A stretch of DNA of 64,000 nt, taken from assembly GCF_029784155.1 (NCBI RefSeq), contig NC_073693.1:164840031-164904030 (forward strand), read 5' to 3'. Both the position numbers and the translations under genes were made by a program. Positions 45,161-56,710 of the stretch are shown piece by piece. The DNA comes from Uranotaenia lowii (lineage: Eukaryota; Arthropoda; Insecta; Diptera; Culicidae). Below the pieces are notes generated by a model. The model was not told the DNA's origin, searched no databases, and saw only the letters and a list, made by a program, of their open reading frames with translations. Every line of letters starts with the position of its first letter. Position 1 is the stretch's first letter.

Positions 45161-45342
45161 GGGTATAGGTTAATGTAGATACAGTGGCATAATCGGCTTG
45201 GTGTTGTACAATGAATATCAATTTCTTTTTTGCCCTGAGATGTGTTGAGATTTAGGCATTTTATGTTCTGTATATTATTACTTGCACTTTTTTTTTGTTT
45301 CCTCACCTTAAATGGGTCTAATATAACTTAATACAGAATTAA

Positions 45343-46065
45343 AGGGGGGGGGGGGGGGGGGGGGGTAGGGTCTAACGGGTATAAAAAAACACAATTTTCA
45401 CGATTTTTTTCTAGAGCTATCATTCAAACAAATGTATTCAAATTTTTTGCATTATACAAAGCATTGTTAAAAGAACATCTAGTATTTTTTTCGTAGAAAA
45501 ATATTGAAAAATGAGCCGGTGACGGAGCACGTTCGAGGATGCCTCTAAGAAAACAGGATTTGCGGTGGACACTGTATCTCAGCACAGAATCATCTGAAGT
45601 CAAAAAATCAGAGCAAAATATTTTTAATAGATGTTTTTCTGGACCCCAACGTTTTTATTTAACTTAAAAAATTTTTTATGAAATTTTTGTGGCTGTTTGA
45701 AGTAAAAACTATGATTTTTCACGCCATTTTTCACCTGTAAAATCTCCCCAAAGTAAAAAAAAAACAATAAAGAAAAACGTTGGGGTCTGGTATTTTATAT
45801 GTAGAAAATATGTTCCAAATTTGAAAAGAATCGGATAAGTAGTATTCAAATGACGATGTGCATTCGAAAAAAACGCGTTTGAAATTTCAGCTCTTGCTGT
45901 CTTGCAGTATTAGGTAGGAGGAGATAAAGGCCTATAATTTCTACAGTTTTGCTTCAATTGACTTGAAAATTTGACACAACATTCTTGAAATGTTTTACAA
46001 TAAGAAAATAAAAAAATAAAAAAATCGATTTTTTGAAAATGTTAGACCCTCCCCCCCCCCCCCCC
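45343..46065. mobile_element. TTAA MITE (piggyBac-like), copy B
   Basis: Collinear with 19874-20577; flanked by TTAA at 45339-45342 and 46066-46069. Both ends have expanded into homopolymers, about 22 G on the left and about 17 C on the right. The central sequence is diverged by small indels. Confidence 0.75.
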
Positions 46066-46508
46066 TTAATGTATATTTAACTCTAAACATACCGGACGTG
46101 GTCAAATGACATTTTTTTAACTTCAAATAACTATAACTCCTATTTTTATTTTCAAAATGTACGTATTTTTTTTTATTATTATAACTTTTTAAAAGTAAGT
46201 AGATTTCGAAAAACGTATGTGGTAATAGACTAAGTCGATTTGGTACTTTGTTTTGGTTCAAAACTCATCCATGATGTTTTTGCAAAATTTTTAAGTAACG
46301 TGTATGAGTAAATTTGAACTTTTATACTTGAATGGAAAATTGAATATTTTGTACTGAAAACTGTACATACATCATTTTTGTTTCTTCTGTGGAACCGAGT
46401 CTTATATTGGTTTTTGTGATAATTTATATATTTTTTTAGGGAAATTTTCCGCTGAACAACTTTGTCGAAGATTGTAACTTCGTATCTTATTACACGAAAA
46501 AGTTATTA

Positions 46509-46690
46509 GGTGTTGAATGGGGGCACATCTTTTAGCATTGACAAACATTAAATTCAATTGACATCGCTGCTGGTGTCTCGCTAAGCATTGCATGAAAAGT
46601 TGTCATGCAATACCTCACCAGGCACCCAGAAGTGATGTCAATTGAGTTTATTGTTTGTCAATGCCAAAAGATATGCCCCTATTCAACACC
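46509..46690. mobile_element. 182-bp foldback MITE, TA target duplication
   Basis: Almost the whole unit is one inverted repeat, from GGTGTTGAATGGGGGCAC inward to a small loop near 46598, flanked by TA (46507-46508 and 46691-46692). The second TA is shared with the neighbouring mariner. Confidence 0.7.
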
Positions 46691-46826
46691 TAAAGGGTGA
46701 TACTGTCAAAATTTGGTCAAGGGAAAACGCGTGTAAATCGGTGAAATCGTTTATTTAAAAATTCAAATAAAATTTCTTTTTCAAGTTTAATTAGTATAAA
46801 ATTCAGGAAAAATATTCAGTTAGGCT

Positions 46827-46940
46827 TACGCTTAACCCCTGCCATCAGATTTTGTACAGCCACCTTGTCCACCTTCTTCGCCGCAGAAAGCCAGTTTGCC
46901 TAGAACTGCTGCTCGTCCTTAGCAGTTTTTTTTGGTCTTC
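46827..46940 (-). pseudogene. C-terminal remnant of the outer mariner transposase
   Basis: One minus-strand frame reads KKTAKDEQQF, a stop, then ANWLSAAKKVDKVAVQNLMA and a TGA stop. Its position just inside the left TIR fits the C-terminus of the transposase that begins at 48815. Confidence 0.5.
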
Positions 46941-46944
46941 TTTA

Positions 46945-48253
46945 AAGTCTGCTTCATTTAATATTGGAACACAAACAATTACGTGTAGTTCAGTCATTTA
47001 TTAACGAATTCATAATTTCTTTTTCATACAAATGTAGCATTTTCTTTACTCTTTCATAAAAAAAAATTAAAAAAATTATTCATTGCTGTTTCGAAGAAAT
47101 TTTCGTACTTTTCCCGTAATACGGCACATTAGGCGGCGCACACCCTTTTCGTCCACCGTTTTGGCGATTTAATTCCACCAGTTCTTCATTTGAGTCATGT
47201 TCCTAACAAGTTTTCCCTTTGCCTTAAGCCTCCGCTTCGTGATTGCCCAGTATTTCTCTTTCGGCCGGAACTGGGGGCAGTTTGGGGGGTTGAGGTCCTT
47301 CGGTATTACGCTGACCCCGTTCGTTGCGTACCATTCCATAACCGTTTTGCTGTAATGGCAGCTTGCGAGGTCCGGCCAAAACATTGCTGGACGGTCGTGG
47401 GCACGAATAAAAGGCAGAATCCGTTTCTGTAGGCACTCTTTTTTGTAGACTTCTGATGTCATTGTCTTGTCAGTGAGAAAGACTTTGGTTTTCTGTTCAC
47501 AACTGCATATCCCCTGCCAAATCATGTACTTGCGGGCGAATTTATCCGCAAACACGAACTTAAATTTTGCAGGTACATCCCCCCGAGCCGTCGCCAAATA
47601 AAATTTTTGACCTGGGATTTGCCCAAAGTCCGCCTTCACGTAGGTCTCATCGTCCATCAGAATACATCCGTCGAACTTGGTCAGCACTTGGTCGTACAGC
47701 TTTCGAGCACGGATTTTGGCCACATTGTTCTGCTTCAGCATCCGATTTGGCTGTTTGCTGGCTCGGAATGACCTAATTCCTTCCCGGAGACGAATTCGTC
47801 GCACCGTACTGTGAGCGGCCTGGAACTTATTGGCCAAATCGCGGTCTGAAAGATTGGGATTCCTCTTGACGGCCTTGATGACTTTCCCACGCAGTTTCAG
47901 GTCGACAGTTCCACTCCGACGCTTCAAATGCGGCTTCCGAGCCGTCGCGTCTTCAATGTTTCCTTTTACTGCTTGATAACACGCCATACGGTATTTCTGG
48001 GCATTTTAAGCAGTTTAGCTAGCTTAGATGCCGACAACAATGGATTTTCAAGAAAACTGTGCACAATTTGATCTCTCCGTTCGGTTTCCATGGTGGTTGT
48101 TTACATAATGCTATCGTTTGGTGTTATGACATAAATACATGGTGAAAGGTAATAAATTTCCCGACACGTGGGTGAAAAAAGTTTCCAAATACGTCCACTA
48201 GGAGTGCAACAATGAGCAAAAGAATTTGTTCCAATATTAAATGAAGCAGACTT
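46945..48253 (-). mobile_element. DD37E mariner element inserted in another mariner
   Basis: The inverted ends AAGTCTGCTTCATTTAATAT match exactly at both sides. A TA precedes the left end, but tc follows the right end, so one side of the expected TA duplication is altered. It encodes the transposase remnant 47083-48090. Confidence 0.75.
47083..48090 (-). pseudogene. Mariner DD37E transposase, nearly complete but broken
   Basis: It starts METERRDQIVHSFLENP with a helix-turn-helix (SASKLAKLLKMPRNTVWRV). After a TAA and frameshift near 47970 the frame continues through a second DNA-binding region (LSDRDLANKFQAAHSTVRR). The catalytic domain has MDDETYVKADF (first Asp) and WPDLASCHYS (second Asp), then a Glu in RPKEKYW. 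Thirty-seven residues lie between the second Asp and the Glu, which is the DD37E signature of the mosquito ITmD37E family. A further stop after MKNWWN precedes the natural C-terminus (IAKTVDEKGVRRLMCRI). At least two disablements make it inactive, but it is the best preserved transposase in the window. Confidence 0.85.
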
Positions 48254-48263
48254 TCTTCGCGAA

Positions 48264-48815
48264 CTTTAACAGTTTCATGTGCTTGGAAATATCTGCTACC
48301 TTTCCCCTTCCTTTTGCCGTATGAAACTCCTGTCCCGGAAGCTGCTTTTAGTCGGCTTTGACGTAGGTTTCGTCGTCCATTACCACGCAGTCAAACTTCG
48401 TCAGCATCGTCGTGTACGGCCTCCGGGATCGCGCTTTGGCCGTCGTATTTTGTTTATCATCGCGATTAGGAGTCACTACCTTCTTGTAAGTCGATAGTCC
48501 GGCTCGTTTTTTGGCTCGATGCACGGTTGTAGACGATACACCCAGCTAATTTGCAGCATCTCGGAGAGAGAGGTTAGGGTTTCGCTTGAAACTACCGGCA
48601 ACTCTCTTTGTCGTCTCAGCGGCTTTCGGTTTTCGATTTCCCCCCGATCCAGACTTCCTGGCTGTCGACAAACATTCCCCAAACACTTTATCTACATTTG
48701 TAACGGTTGATTTGGCAACTTTTAGCGATTTTGCCAGCTTTGCGTGCGAGTAGCTCGGATTTTCGAGATGCGCGAGCAAAATTTTGATACGCTGCTCTTC
48801 TTCCTTGGAAGGCAT
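48264..48815 (-). pseudogene. N-terminal half of the outer mariner transposase
   Basis: It begins MPSKEEEQRIKILLAHLENP with two helix-turn-helix segments (AKLAKSLKVAKSTVTNV and LSLRDAAN..LGVSSTTVHR). It runs to the first catalytic Asp block, VMDDETYVKAD. In-frame stops occur after RDAAN and after YVKAD. The reading is cut by the DD37E insertion at 48253. Confidence 0.7.
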
Positions 48816-48921
48816 TTTGACAACTGAACCTTCAAAATGAGGGTTGTTCAGGTTTTTTAAATGCAAAATTGAAAGAAATACGTCAAGTTGATATTGACCA
48901 AATTTTGACCGTATCACCCTT

Positions 48922-50315
48922 TAGTCGATTGTAGAAGAGGATAGCTTTGAATTGAGCCAAGAAAACCCACAAGCGACAAACATACGATTAAAAAGAAGAA
49001 GCTTAACGGAAGTGGTAGGAACTCACCTAGTAAGAACGGTTGCCCTCGTTATTTGATAGAATAATAGTTACGTTTAATAGTGCAAAAAGCACAAGTAAGT
49101 TTATTTCCCTATTTTTCTTATGTTCGCTTATCCTAATTGCAAACACTCAAACTAAATTAATTTATATAGGACACTAATCCTCGCCAGTAACCACATTAGA
49201 ACAAACGGAAGTCCGGTTCACTGACTCCGTGGAGTAGGTAAATCCTGACACGATAAAGCGAAAACTATAAATTTACAAACAAAAACGAATGCTAATCTCA
49301 GGTTCGTAAACAGCATTAGTTGCACCAGAGTGCTCTAGACAACGGAAGATTTGTAGTAGATAAATATAAACAGAATTAAAAGAAACAAACACTAGTAAAC
49401 GTAAGTTGGATTACCCATTGAATTGAACTGCTGATAACTTGTTCATTATTCAACCTGTATATTTAATGTTAAAAAACTTGGTAGAATATTTTGAAAATTC
49501 AAAACTTACTACAAAAAAATTATGATTAAAAGTTGATTATTGAAGGTTATATTCACATTTTTCACTGTAACTCAAACAAGATCGTTTTACAAACTCATAG
49601 TTCAAGACAGTTTCATTAAATGATATTTTGAACAAGTTAACCCAAACAGCAAAGAGATTGGATCAACGATTCAAAAGTTAGATTTTTGATATCACTTCTA
49701 AGAGTATTGATAAAAAAAACCGTACTTATACGAATGCACCTACACTGAGGCAAATTCTTGTTATAATTTTCATAAGATGTTTCTTATGAAATGCTTTTTT
49801 GAGAAGAATTTTTTTTTTCATAAGAGTGTTATTAAATTCTTGCACTATTCATACGAAGTTCTAATAAAAATAAAAGAAACTGCGTTGTGAAAAATTGATG
49901 AACACATTCATTTTATCAGTCATTTATTTCATCATCGTTAGAAGCAGTCACCAGTAGTAAAGTACTGGACTCCAATGAACGTACAACATGGTTGCAGAAA
50001 TTTATTAGACCACTTTAAATTTAATTAAAAAATCGACTTCGGAGGGGGCTGGTTTTTTTTACGTTATTTTTGCTCCAAAAATGTATGGACGAAAAAAAAA
50101 TAAAACAGTTCAGTACCTATCATTTGATTATTCATTTTAAAGGTATTTTTTTGATAAAAGTTTTTTGTAGTATTGTAGTAGTAACTTTCGAAGACACATC
50201 CCAAAATCTTGGAAATGGTAAGCAAAATTTGTAAATAAAGCCTTTAGTAACAAATAAGAGGAACTTACTTTTATCAGTGGTTACAGGCTTGGAATTTGTT
50301 CAAGAGTCTGGTAGA
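48922..50315. other. Intergenic/intronic, no feature recognised
   Basis: AT-rich. 49160-49270 is less AT-rich and contains cgtggagtaggtaaat, but no codable exon could be supported. Confidence 0.4.
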
Positions 50316-51971
50316 TTTTATTGTTTATTGTTTATTCAATCAACGGACCAAGTATAGGTCCAAATGACGACTTAAAGTTAAAGTTACATAAAATTTACAT
50401 CTAATTAATGATTTCTTGATAATCTTAAAACACTTCTTCGAAAAACATTCCGCGAATCGTCGAAGTCGAAGAGTTCGGAAAAGCGGTTGAACGTTTTCAT
50501 CACACCGATAGTTGTTCAATCGAATGGGAACATACAGTTGAAGGTCCTGGTTTCTCAGTCCATGAGGTCTCACACTAAGAGGAATAGCTTCTAGTAGCGT
50601 AGGACAATCGATACGCGATGTCAGTAGATCGGCGACAAAAGAAACTCGTGTTGCATTTCTTCGGGCTTGAAGAGTATCCATGTCTATAAGACGACATCGA
50701 TGTTCGTAGTTTGGCATGTGGAATGGGTCTTGCCAGTTAAGGTGTCAGAGGGCATAACGCAAAAAGCGCCTCTGGATGGCCTCGAGCCGCTCATTACCGT
50801 TCTGGTAGTAAGGACACCAGACAGCTGAGGCGTATTCGAGGATGGATCGAACTATGCTGCAATACAGGCTCTTCAGGCAATACACGTCCTTGAATTCCTT
50901 GGCCACTCGGAATAAAAATCCGAGGCTTCTAGAAGCTTTATCGACGACGTAGTTCGTATGTGTTTTGAATTCCAGCTTACGGTCGAGTATTACGCCCAAA
51001 TCATTGATGTGGTCCACCCGCGCAATGGACTCATCTCCTAAGAAGTACTCCGCGCAAAAAGGCTGCCGTCTTCGTGAGAAACTGATGACTGCACGTTTAC
51101 TGCGATTCAAAGGCAGGCAGTTGATGTCGCACCACTTTGCGAAAAGATTAAACTGGTTTTGCAGAAAATCAAGGTCGTCCTGACCGTTTATGGCGTAAAA
51201 CAGTTTAAGATCGTCAGCATAACAGAGTTTCGGGCCGTTAAGGAGTGTGAGCACATGGTTCAATAGATTAAGAAGATAATCCGTCCTAAGTGACTACCTT
51301 GGGGCACACCAGAGGAAGCAGAGAACTGGCTGGAGAGAGTGTCTCCAGTGCGAACTGTCAATTTACGTCCAGTTAAGTAACTGCGGAACCAGCCAAGTAA
51401 AGGTCCGCAAAATCCTAAGCGCCCAAGCTTACCAATGGTGATATCGTGGTTCACCTTATCAAACGCTGCTGACAAATCGGTATAAATGGCGTCAGTTTGA
51501 GACTTAGCAGCAAAACTTTCGTGTACATAGGAGGTGAATGTCAATAGGTTAGTTGTCGTAGAGCGTTTGGGCATAAAACCGTGCTGATCGATTGAAAAAA
51601 TTTTGCTTACAGTACGAGAAAATCGGATCCATGACGACTAATTCGAATAGTTTGGAGATTGCACATAAAGCAGAAATTTCTCTATAGTTGTTGATATCTC
51701 TTCGGTCCCCCTTTTTATGGACTGGAAACATGTAGGCTTCCTTCCACAGTGAAGGGTAGGTGGCTCTGTCAAGAGAGGCTTGGGAGATGAGTCTTACAGG
51801 TGTCAGTAAAACAGGAATAAATCGTTTCAAAAAGGTAGATGGTATGCCGTCCGGGCCAGTAGAGAGGGAATTTTTGAGCTTTGCCGCTGCTTTAGATATG
51901 ACCGCATTTTGTTTATTTGATTTGAGCTTATAATAAGTTGTTTTTTTTTTCAAGCAAGTGAAATCTATCAA
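50316..51971 (-). pseudogene. Jockey/CR1-type non-LTR retrotransposon, 5'-truncated ORF2
   Basis: Three frames together make a reverse transcriptase: LSTGPDGIPSTFLKRFIP and VHKKGDRRDINNYR, then DLSAAFDKVNHD and SSGVPQGSHLG, then LCYADDLKLF with the catalytic YADD. The usual C-terminal LYCSIVRSILEYASAVWCPY and MPNYEHRCRLIDMDTLQARR segments follow. No RNase H. Frameshifts occur near 51575 and 51263 and another break near 50720. The 3' end carries repeated caataaa units near 50316-50335. The 5' half (endonuclease, ORF1) is missing, as usual for LINE insertions. Confidence 0.8.
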
Positions 51972-52803
51972 ACATTTGAACTAATTGAAAGATTTAAATC
52001 ATCGATAAAAGTAAATCAAATTTTCAAAAGTAAAAGTAAGAGACTGCAATTTTTCGATTCAAATCCTAATCTTGCGAACTCAATCCCAAGATAAGATTTT
52101 AGTTTGTAAGTTGGCTCTTGGAAATTTGCAATAAACTTAATGTCCTACAATATACCATGAAAATATTGTATTCATTTTTCTTTATCAACACATCCTTTTC
52201 ATTAAAAATCAATTCCATAATTAATTTCCTAAGTAGAATTACAAAAAAAAATCAGATCTTTTCATCAAACAAAACATGCAAAAAACATAAATTCTTCTTT
52301 TTATTGGTGATTTTCAGCTGAATTGTGTTTAAAAATTGATTATGATTGAAAATTTGAAATTTAGACAAAACTTATAAGTCTGAGGATAGCAAAGAAATAT
52401 TAGCCCGAAAACACCAAAATTTGGCTTTATCTATCTCAGAAATCACTGTATCAAATTCTGCAAATTTAGTGTATTTGAACTATAAAAAGTTTTGTGTACC
52501 ATTTTATAGAATGAAGTTTTTTTTTCATAAAATGTATAGCATTTGAGTTATGTTCCTCAGCAAAACGCTCTCGCGTCATGCGAAAAAATACTAGATATCT
52601 CGTAGTTGGTGCGCAATGTGTTAATTCCTCAACAAAATAGCCATCTGAATCTGAATTTTGAATATTAATTCAGAATAAGAATTCTGAAATTGAATTTAAT
52701 ACTTGAATTTTGAATCTATATCCGAATTTCAATATGATTTTTTGAATTTCAATTCCAGATCAATATGATTTAAAATGTGAGCCAAGAAGGGAAATTTGAT
52801 TCA
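51972..52803. other. AT-rich sequence, no feature recognised
   Basis: Simple AT-rich sequence between the two LINE insertions. No gene or inverted repeat was recognised. Confidence 0.4.
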
Positions 52804-52817
52804 GAGCCCTTCACCAT
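52804..52817. repeat. Target-site duplication, 3' side of I element
   Basis: gagcccttcaccat, 14 bp, directly next to the element's A tail. The identical 14-mer is at 61993-62006. Confidence 0.85.
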
Positions 52818-53040
52818 TTTTTTTTTTTATAAATCGTTTATATGAAACGGCTCAAACCACTTAGTTTTACGGAGCCGAGATACCATTATTTTTTGAACAA
52901 CAGTTGCTTAAGTTTAATTAACAGGGATTTTCGCATTGTTGTCCATATATTCGTTTTATGGATTCAAGATATTGAGTTCGTCGTTCATTATTCAAAACTA
53001 TGATAGACAAAAAAGAAAAGGAGAAAGAGGAAAGGGATAG

Positions 53041-56000
53041 TTAAACGCGTAGATCGATAGATTTAAGATAAAAGTATATTTCGAACATATAGTCTAGGTC
53101 TACCATAGCCAACACATCCCTTACTGGAACGTAAGGTGGTTTACCTCGGGCCCGAAGGGAGTCAATCAAATTCGCTCTGGCGGTAAGATGGTCCTCACAC
53201 GACCAAACAATATGCTCGATGTCATGGTAACCCTAACCACAACGACACAAATTGCTGCTAGCGAGATTCACACGATAGAGTATCGCGTCTAAGGAATAAT
53301 GATTGGACATGAGACGGGAAAATGTTTTAATAAAGTCACGACTCAGGTCCAATCTATTGAACCATGGTTTAAGGCTCACCTTTGGGATAATCGAGTGAAG
53401 CCACCGACCCAACTCGTCCTCGTTCCATTTGCGCTGCCAGTTGACGAGAGCGTTTCTACGGACCAAAAAGTAAAATTCGCTGAAAGCGATTTGACGCTGA
53501 TAAATTTCACCTTCAACTGCACCCACCTTTGCTAACGAGTCGGCCTTCTCATTGCCCACTATTGAGCAATGAGACGGCACCCAAACAAAGGTGATGGAAT
53601 AGCAGCGTCTAGCTAATGTATTCAAGGATACCCGTATCTTCTCAAGGAAGTACGGTGAGTGTTTTCCGGGCCTTAATGAGCGAATAGCCTGAACAGAGCT
53701 GAGGCTATCCGTAACAATGATGAAGTGTCCAGTAGGTCTTGCTGCTATACTGTCCAGTGCCCAATGTATAGCTGCTAATTCAGCGATATACACTGAGCAT
53801 GGATACTGAAGTTTGTAGGAAGCGCTAGAACTTTGGTTGAAAACTCCAAACCCAGAGCACTCGTCGAATAAAGAACCATCAGTAAAGTACATTTTTTCAG
53901 CATTGACGTGTCCATACTTTGCTTCAAAAATCCTGGGAACAATAACAGAACGATGGAGTTCCGGAATCCCACGAATTTCAAGCTGCATGGACAAATCAAA
54001 CTGGACAGAAGAAGTGTCGTAATCAGGGTGAAATCACGAATGGGGGAGAACGATGAAGGATTGATGTACATAGACATGAATTCATGATATATAGTCAGTC
54101 ATATATCTAGTTTGAAAATTTTGCTCCAGTAGCTTTTCAAAATTTGCAATCACCAATGGGTTCATGACCTCACACCTTATGAGGAACCGGAGAGATAATG
54201 AATAAAACCTATCTCTCAGTGGGAGTACGCCTGCCAAAACCTCGAGACTCATGGTGTGTGTTGAGGGCATACAACCCAGCGCTATTCGAAGACAACGATA
54301 TTGGATACGCTCGAGTTTAATGAGGTGTGTTTTGGCAGCTGATTGGAAACAGAAACTGCCATACTCCATCACTGAGAGAATAGTTGTTCGGTACAATTTG
54401 ATAAGATCTTCAGGGTGGGCTCCCCACCAGGTGCCGGTAATTGATCGGAGAAAATTTATCCTTTTCTGGCATTTTCCTTTCAGATACTCAATGTGGGTTC
54501 TCCAGGTACACTTGGAATCAAACCAAACCTCAAGATACTTAAAACACCTCGATTGAGTGATTGCTCTGCCTAGGAGTTGAAGCTTAGGTTGAGCAGGTCT
54601 GTGTTTCTTAGAGAAAACAACCATCTCCGTTTTCTGTGGAGAGAACTCAATCCCAAGCCCCAAAGCCCAGGAAGACAATCTGTTTAAAGTATCTTGTAAA
54701 GGCCTGTACAGATGGGACTCAGTATCACCTGTTATAGATACTACGCCGTCATCTGCAAATTGTCTTAAAGTGCAGCCTTCAGAGAGACAACTGTCGATAT
54801 CACTTACGTAAAAGTTGTACAAAAGTGGACTCAAACATGAACCCTGCGGAAGGCCCATGTAAGAGATCCTTCTAACTGCAATATCTCCGTGAGCAAAGTT
54901 CAGATGTTTCTCACAAAGCAAGCTGTATAAGATGTTGTTCAATAGAGGAGGCAGACCTCGGGAGTGCAGCTTGTCTGACAAAACCTCTATTGAAACTGAA
55001 TCAAAAGCTCCCTTTATGTCTAGAAACACTGAAGCCATTTGCTCACGTTTTGCGTACGCCATTTGTATCTCTGAAGACAGCAAAGCAAGACAATCGTTTG
55101 TACCTTTGCCCCTGCGAAACCCAAATTGAGTATCTGAAAGGAGACCATTTGTTTCCACCCATTTATCCAATCGGAACAAAATCATTTTCTCCATCAATTT
55201 ACGAATGCAAGACAACATCGCTATTGGACGGTACGAATTGAAATCTGACGCAGGTTTCCCAGGCTTTTGGATGGCAATAACTCTCACTTGTCGCCAATCT
55301 TCGGGAACAATGTTATGTTCCAAGAATTGATTAAATAAATTCAACAAGCGAAATTTGGCGGCATCCGGAAGGTTTTTCAACAAGTTGAATTTTATTTTAT
55401 CAACTCCCGGAGCAAAATTGTTACAAGAAAGGAGAGCAATTGAGAATTCCATCATTGAAAAGCTGGAATCCAGATCGCATCTGTTCGGAGACACACTTCG
55501 AGTGATTTTTTGCACAGGGGTGGAATCTGGACAGATTTTCCGTGCAAAATTGAAAATCCATTTATGCGAATGTTCTTCATTTTCGTTCGTGGAAGAACGA
55601 TTACGCAAGCTCCGTGCCACATTCCACAAAGTGCTTAAGGATGTTTCCCGCGATAAACCTCCCACAAAATTACGCCAATGCGCACGTTTTTTCCCCTTGA
55701 TCAGGTTTTTAAATTGCTGCTCAAGAGAAAAATACGTGTTGAAGTTATCCAGGGTTCCGTGTTTCCGAAAAACTTTAAAGGCGTTCGATTTGTCTTTGTA
55801 AAGTTTGGAACACTGACTGTCCCACCATGGATTGGGAGGTCTTCGACGAACAGATGGATTTCGGATGGGATTGGTTTGAGCACCAACCGCACAATCAAAA
55901 ATCAAATGAGAAATAAAAGTGTATTCCTCCAACGGAGGTAACACATCCATAGAATTGATAGCTGAAACTATTGTGTCCGAGTACCTTTTCCAGTCGATGT

Positions 56001-56710
56001 GTCTTGTGAGGTCATATGCTGTATTTGTTAAATTTGAAGTGTTGACCCCATTGGTGATTGTTATTTTGATAGGCAAGTGATCACTACCATTGGGATCAAG
56101 GATTACCTCCCACTGGCAATCAAATGATAGGGAATTTGAGCAGAGTGAGAGGTCAATTGCACTTTGTCTTGCAGGAGGTTTAGGTACTCGTGTTTTTTCA
56201 CCCGTGTTCAAAATTGTTAAATTGAAACTGTCACAAATGTCATAGATAAGAGTAGAACGACTATCGTCAACTTGTTCTCCCCAGACAGTTCCATGAGAAT
56301 TGAAATCACCTAGGATCAACCTTGGCTCAGGTAGTACTGAGCACAGGTCCTCTAGGTGACTCCGATCCACAGTACAAACTGACAACACATAAGTCCTTAC
56401 CTCTTATAGTTGTATGACAAGCAACAGCTTCAATTCCGCCTGATAATGGAAGGTGAATTCTATAAAAGGAGTGGCGCTTATTGATCCCCAAAAACACCCC
56501 TCCATAAGAATCGTCACGATCCAGACGGATAATATTGAAATCGTGGAATGAGATGTTAGATTGAGAAGAAAGCCAAGTTTCGGACAACGCAAAAAAATCA
56601 CAACTAGTTTTGTGAAGCAAATAATTGAACACATCAAGTTTTGGAATGAGACTACGACAATTCCACTGTAAAACAGTGATATCTCTGACCTCTCGTGTTA
56701 AATTAGTCAT
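53041..56710 (-). pseudogene. I-clade ORF2 (EN-RT-RNase H), broken, full-length copy
   Basis: The ATG at 56710 overlaps the ORF1 stop as ATGACTAA. The APE-type endonuclease has LQWNCRSL, LSETWL, GDFNSHG and SDHLPI. The RT has AIQKPGKP, LDIKGAFDSV, GLPQGSCLSPLL and the catalytic FADD. The RNase H has FTDGS, AELAAIHWAL, TDSLSSVQ and WVPSHCSIVGNEKAD. A CRC...HDIEH...SC finger ends the protein. It is broken by one frameshift in EN near 56345-56385, TGA codons at 54082 and near 54022, and TAG at 53230. Read through, the frame ends at about 53041. Confidence 0.85.

Larger units (their letters stand above)
46693..48921 (-). mobile_element. Mariner-type element, interrupted by a DD37E element
   Basis: The ends are AAGGGTGATACTGTCAAAAT and, inverted, AAGGGTGATACGGTCAAAAT, both flanked by TA. 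It carries the first half of a transposase on the right (48264-48815) and a remnant of its C-terminus on the left (about 46827-46940). The two parts are separated by the insertion 46945-48253. Confidence 0.75.

Noticed and set aside
49000..49130. Minus-strand hydrophobic stretch (LLVLFALLNVTIIL) before a gtgagt donor
   Set aside because: It could suggest a signal-peptide or TM1 exon for the tetraspanin, but the frame hits a stop before the donor and lacks tetraspanin features.
55355..55801. 148-codon plus-strand frame, repeated at 58747-59193
   Set aside because: Antisense shadow of the I-element ORF2; it is repeated only because the element is duplicated.
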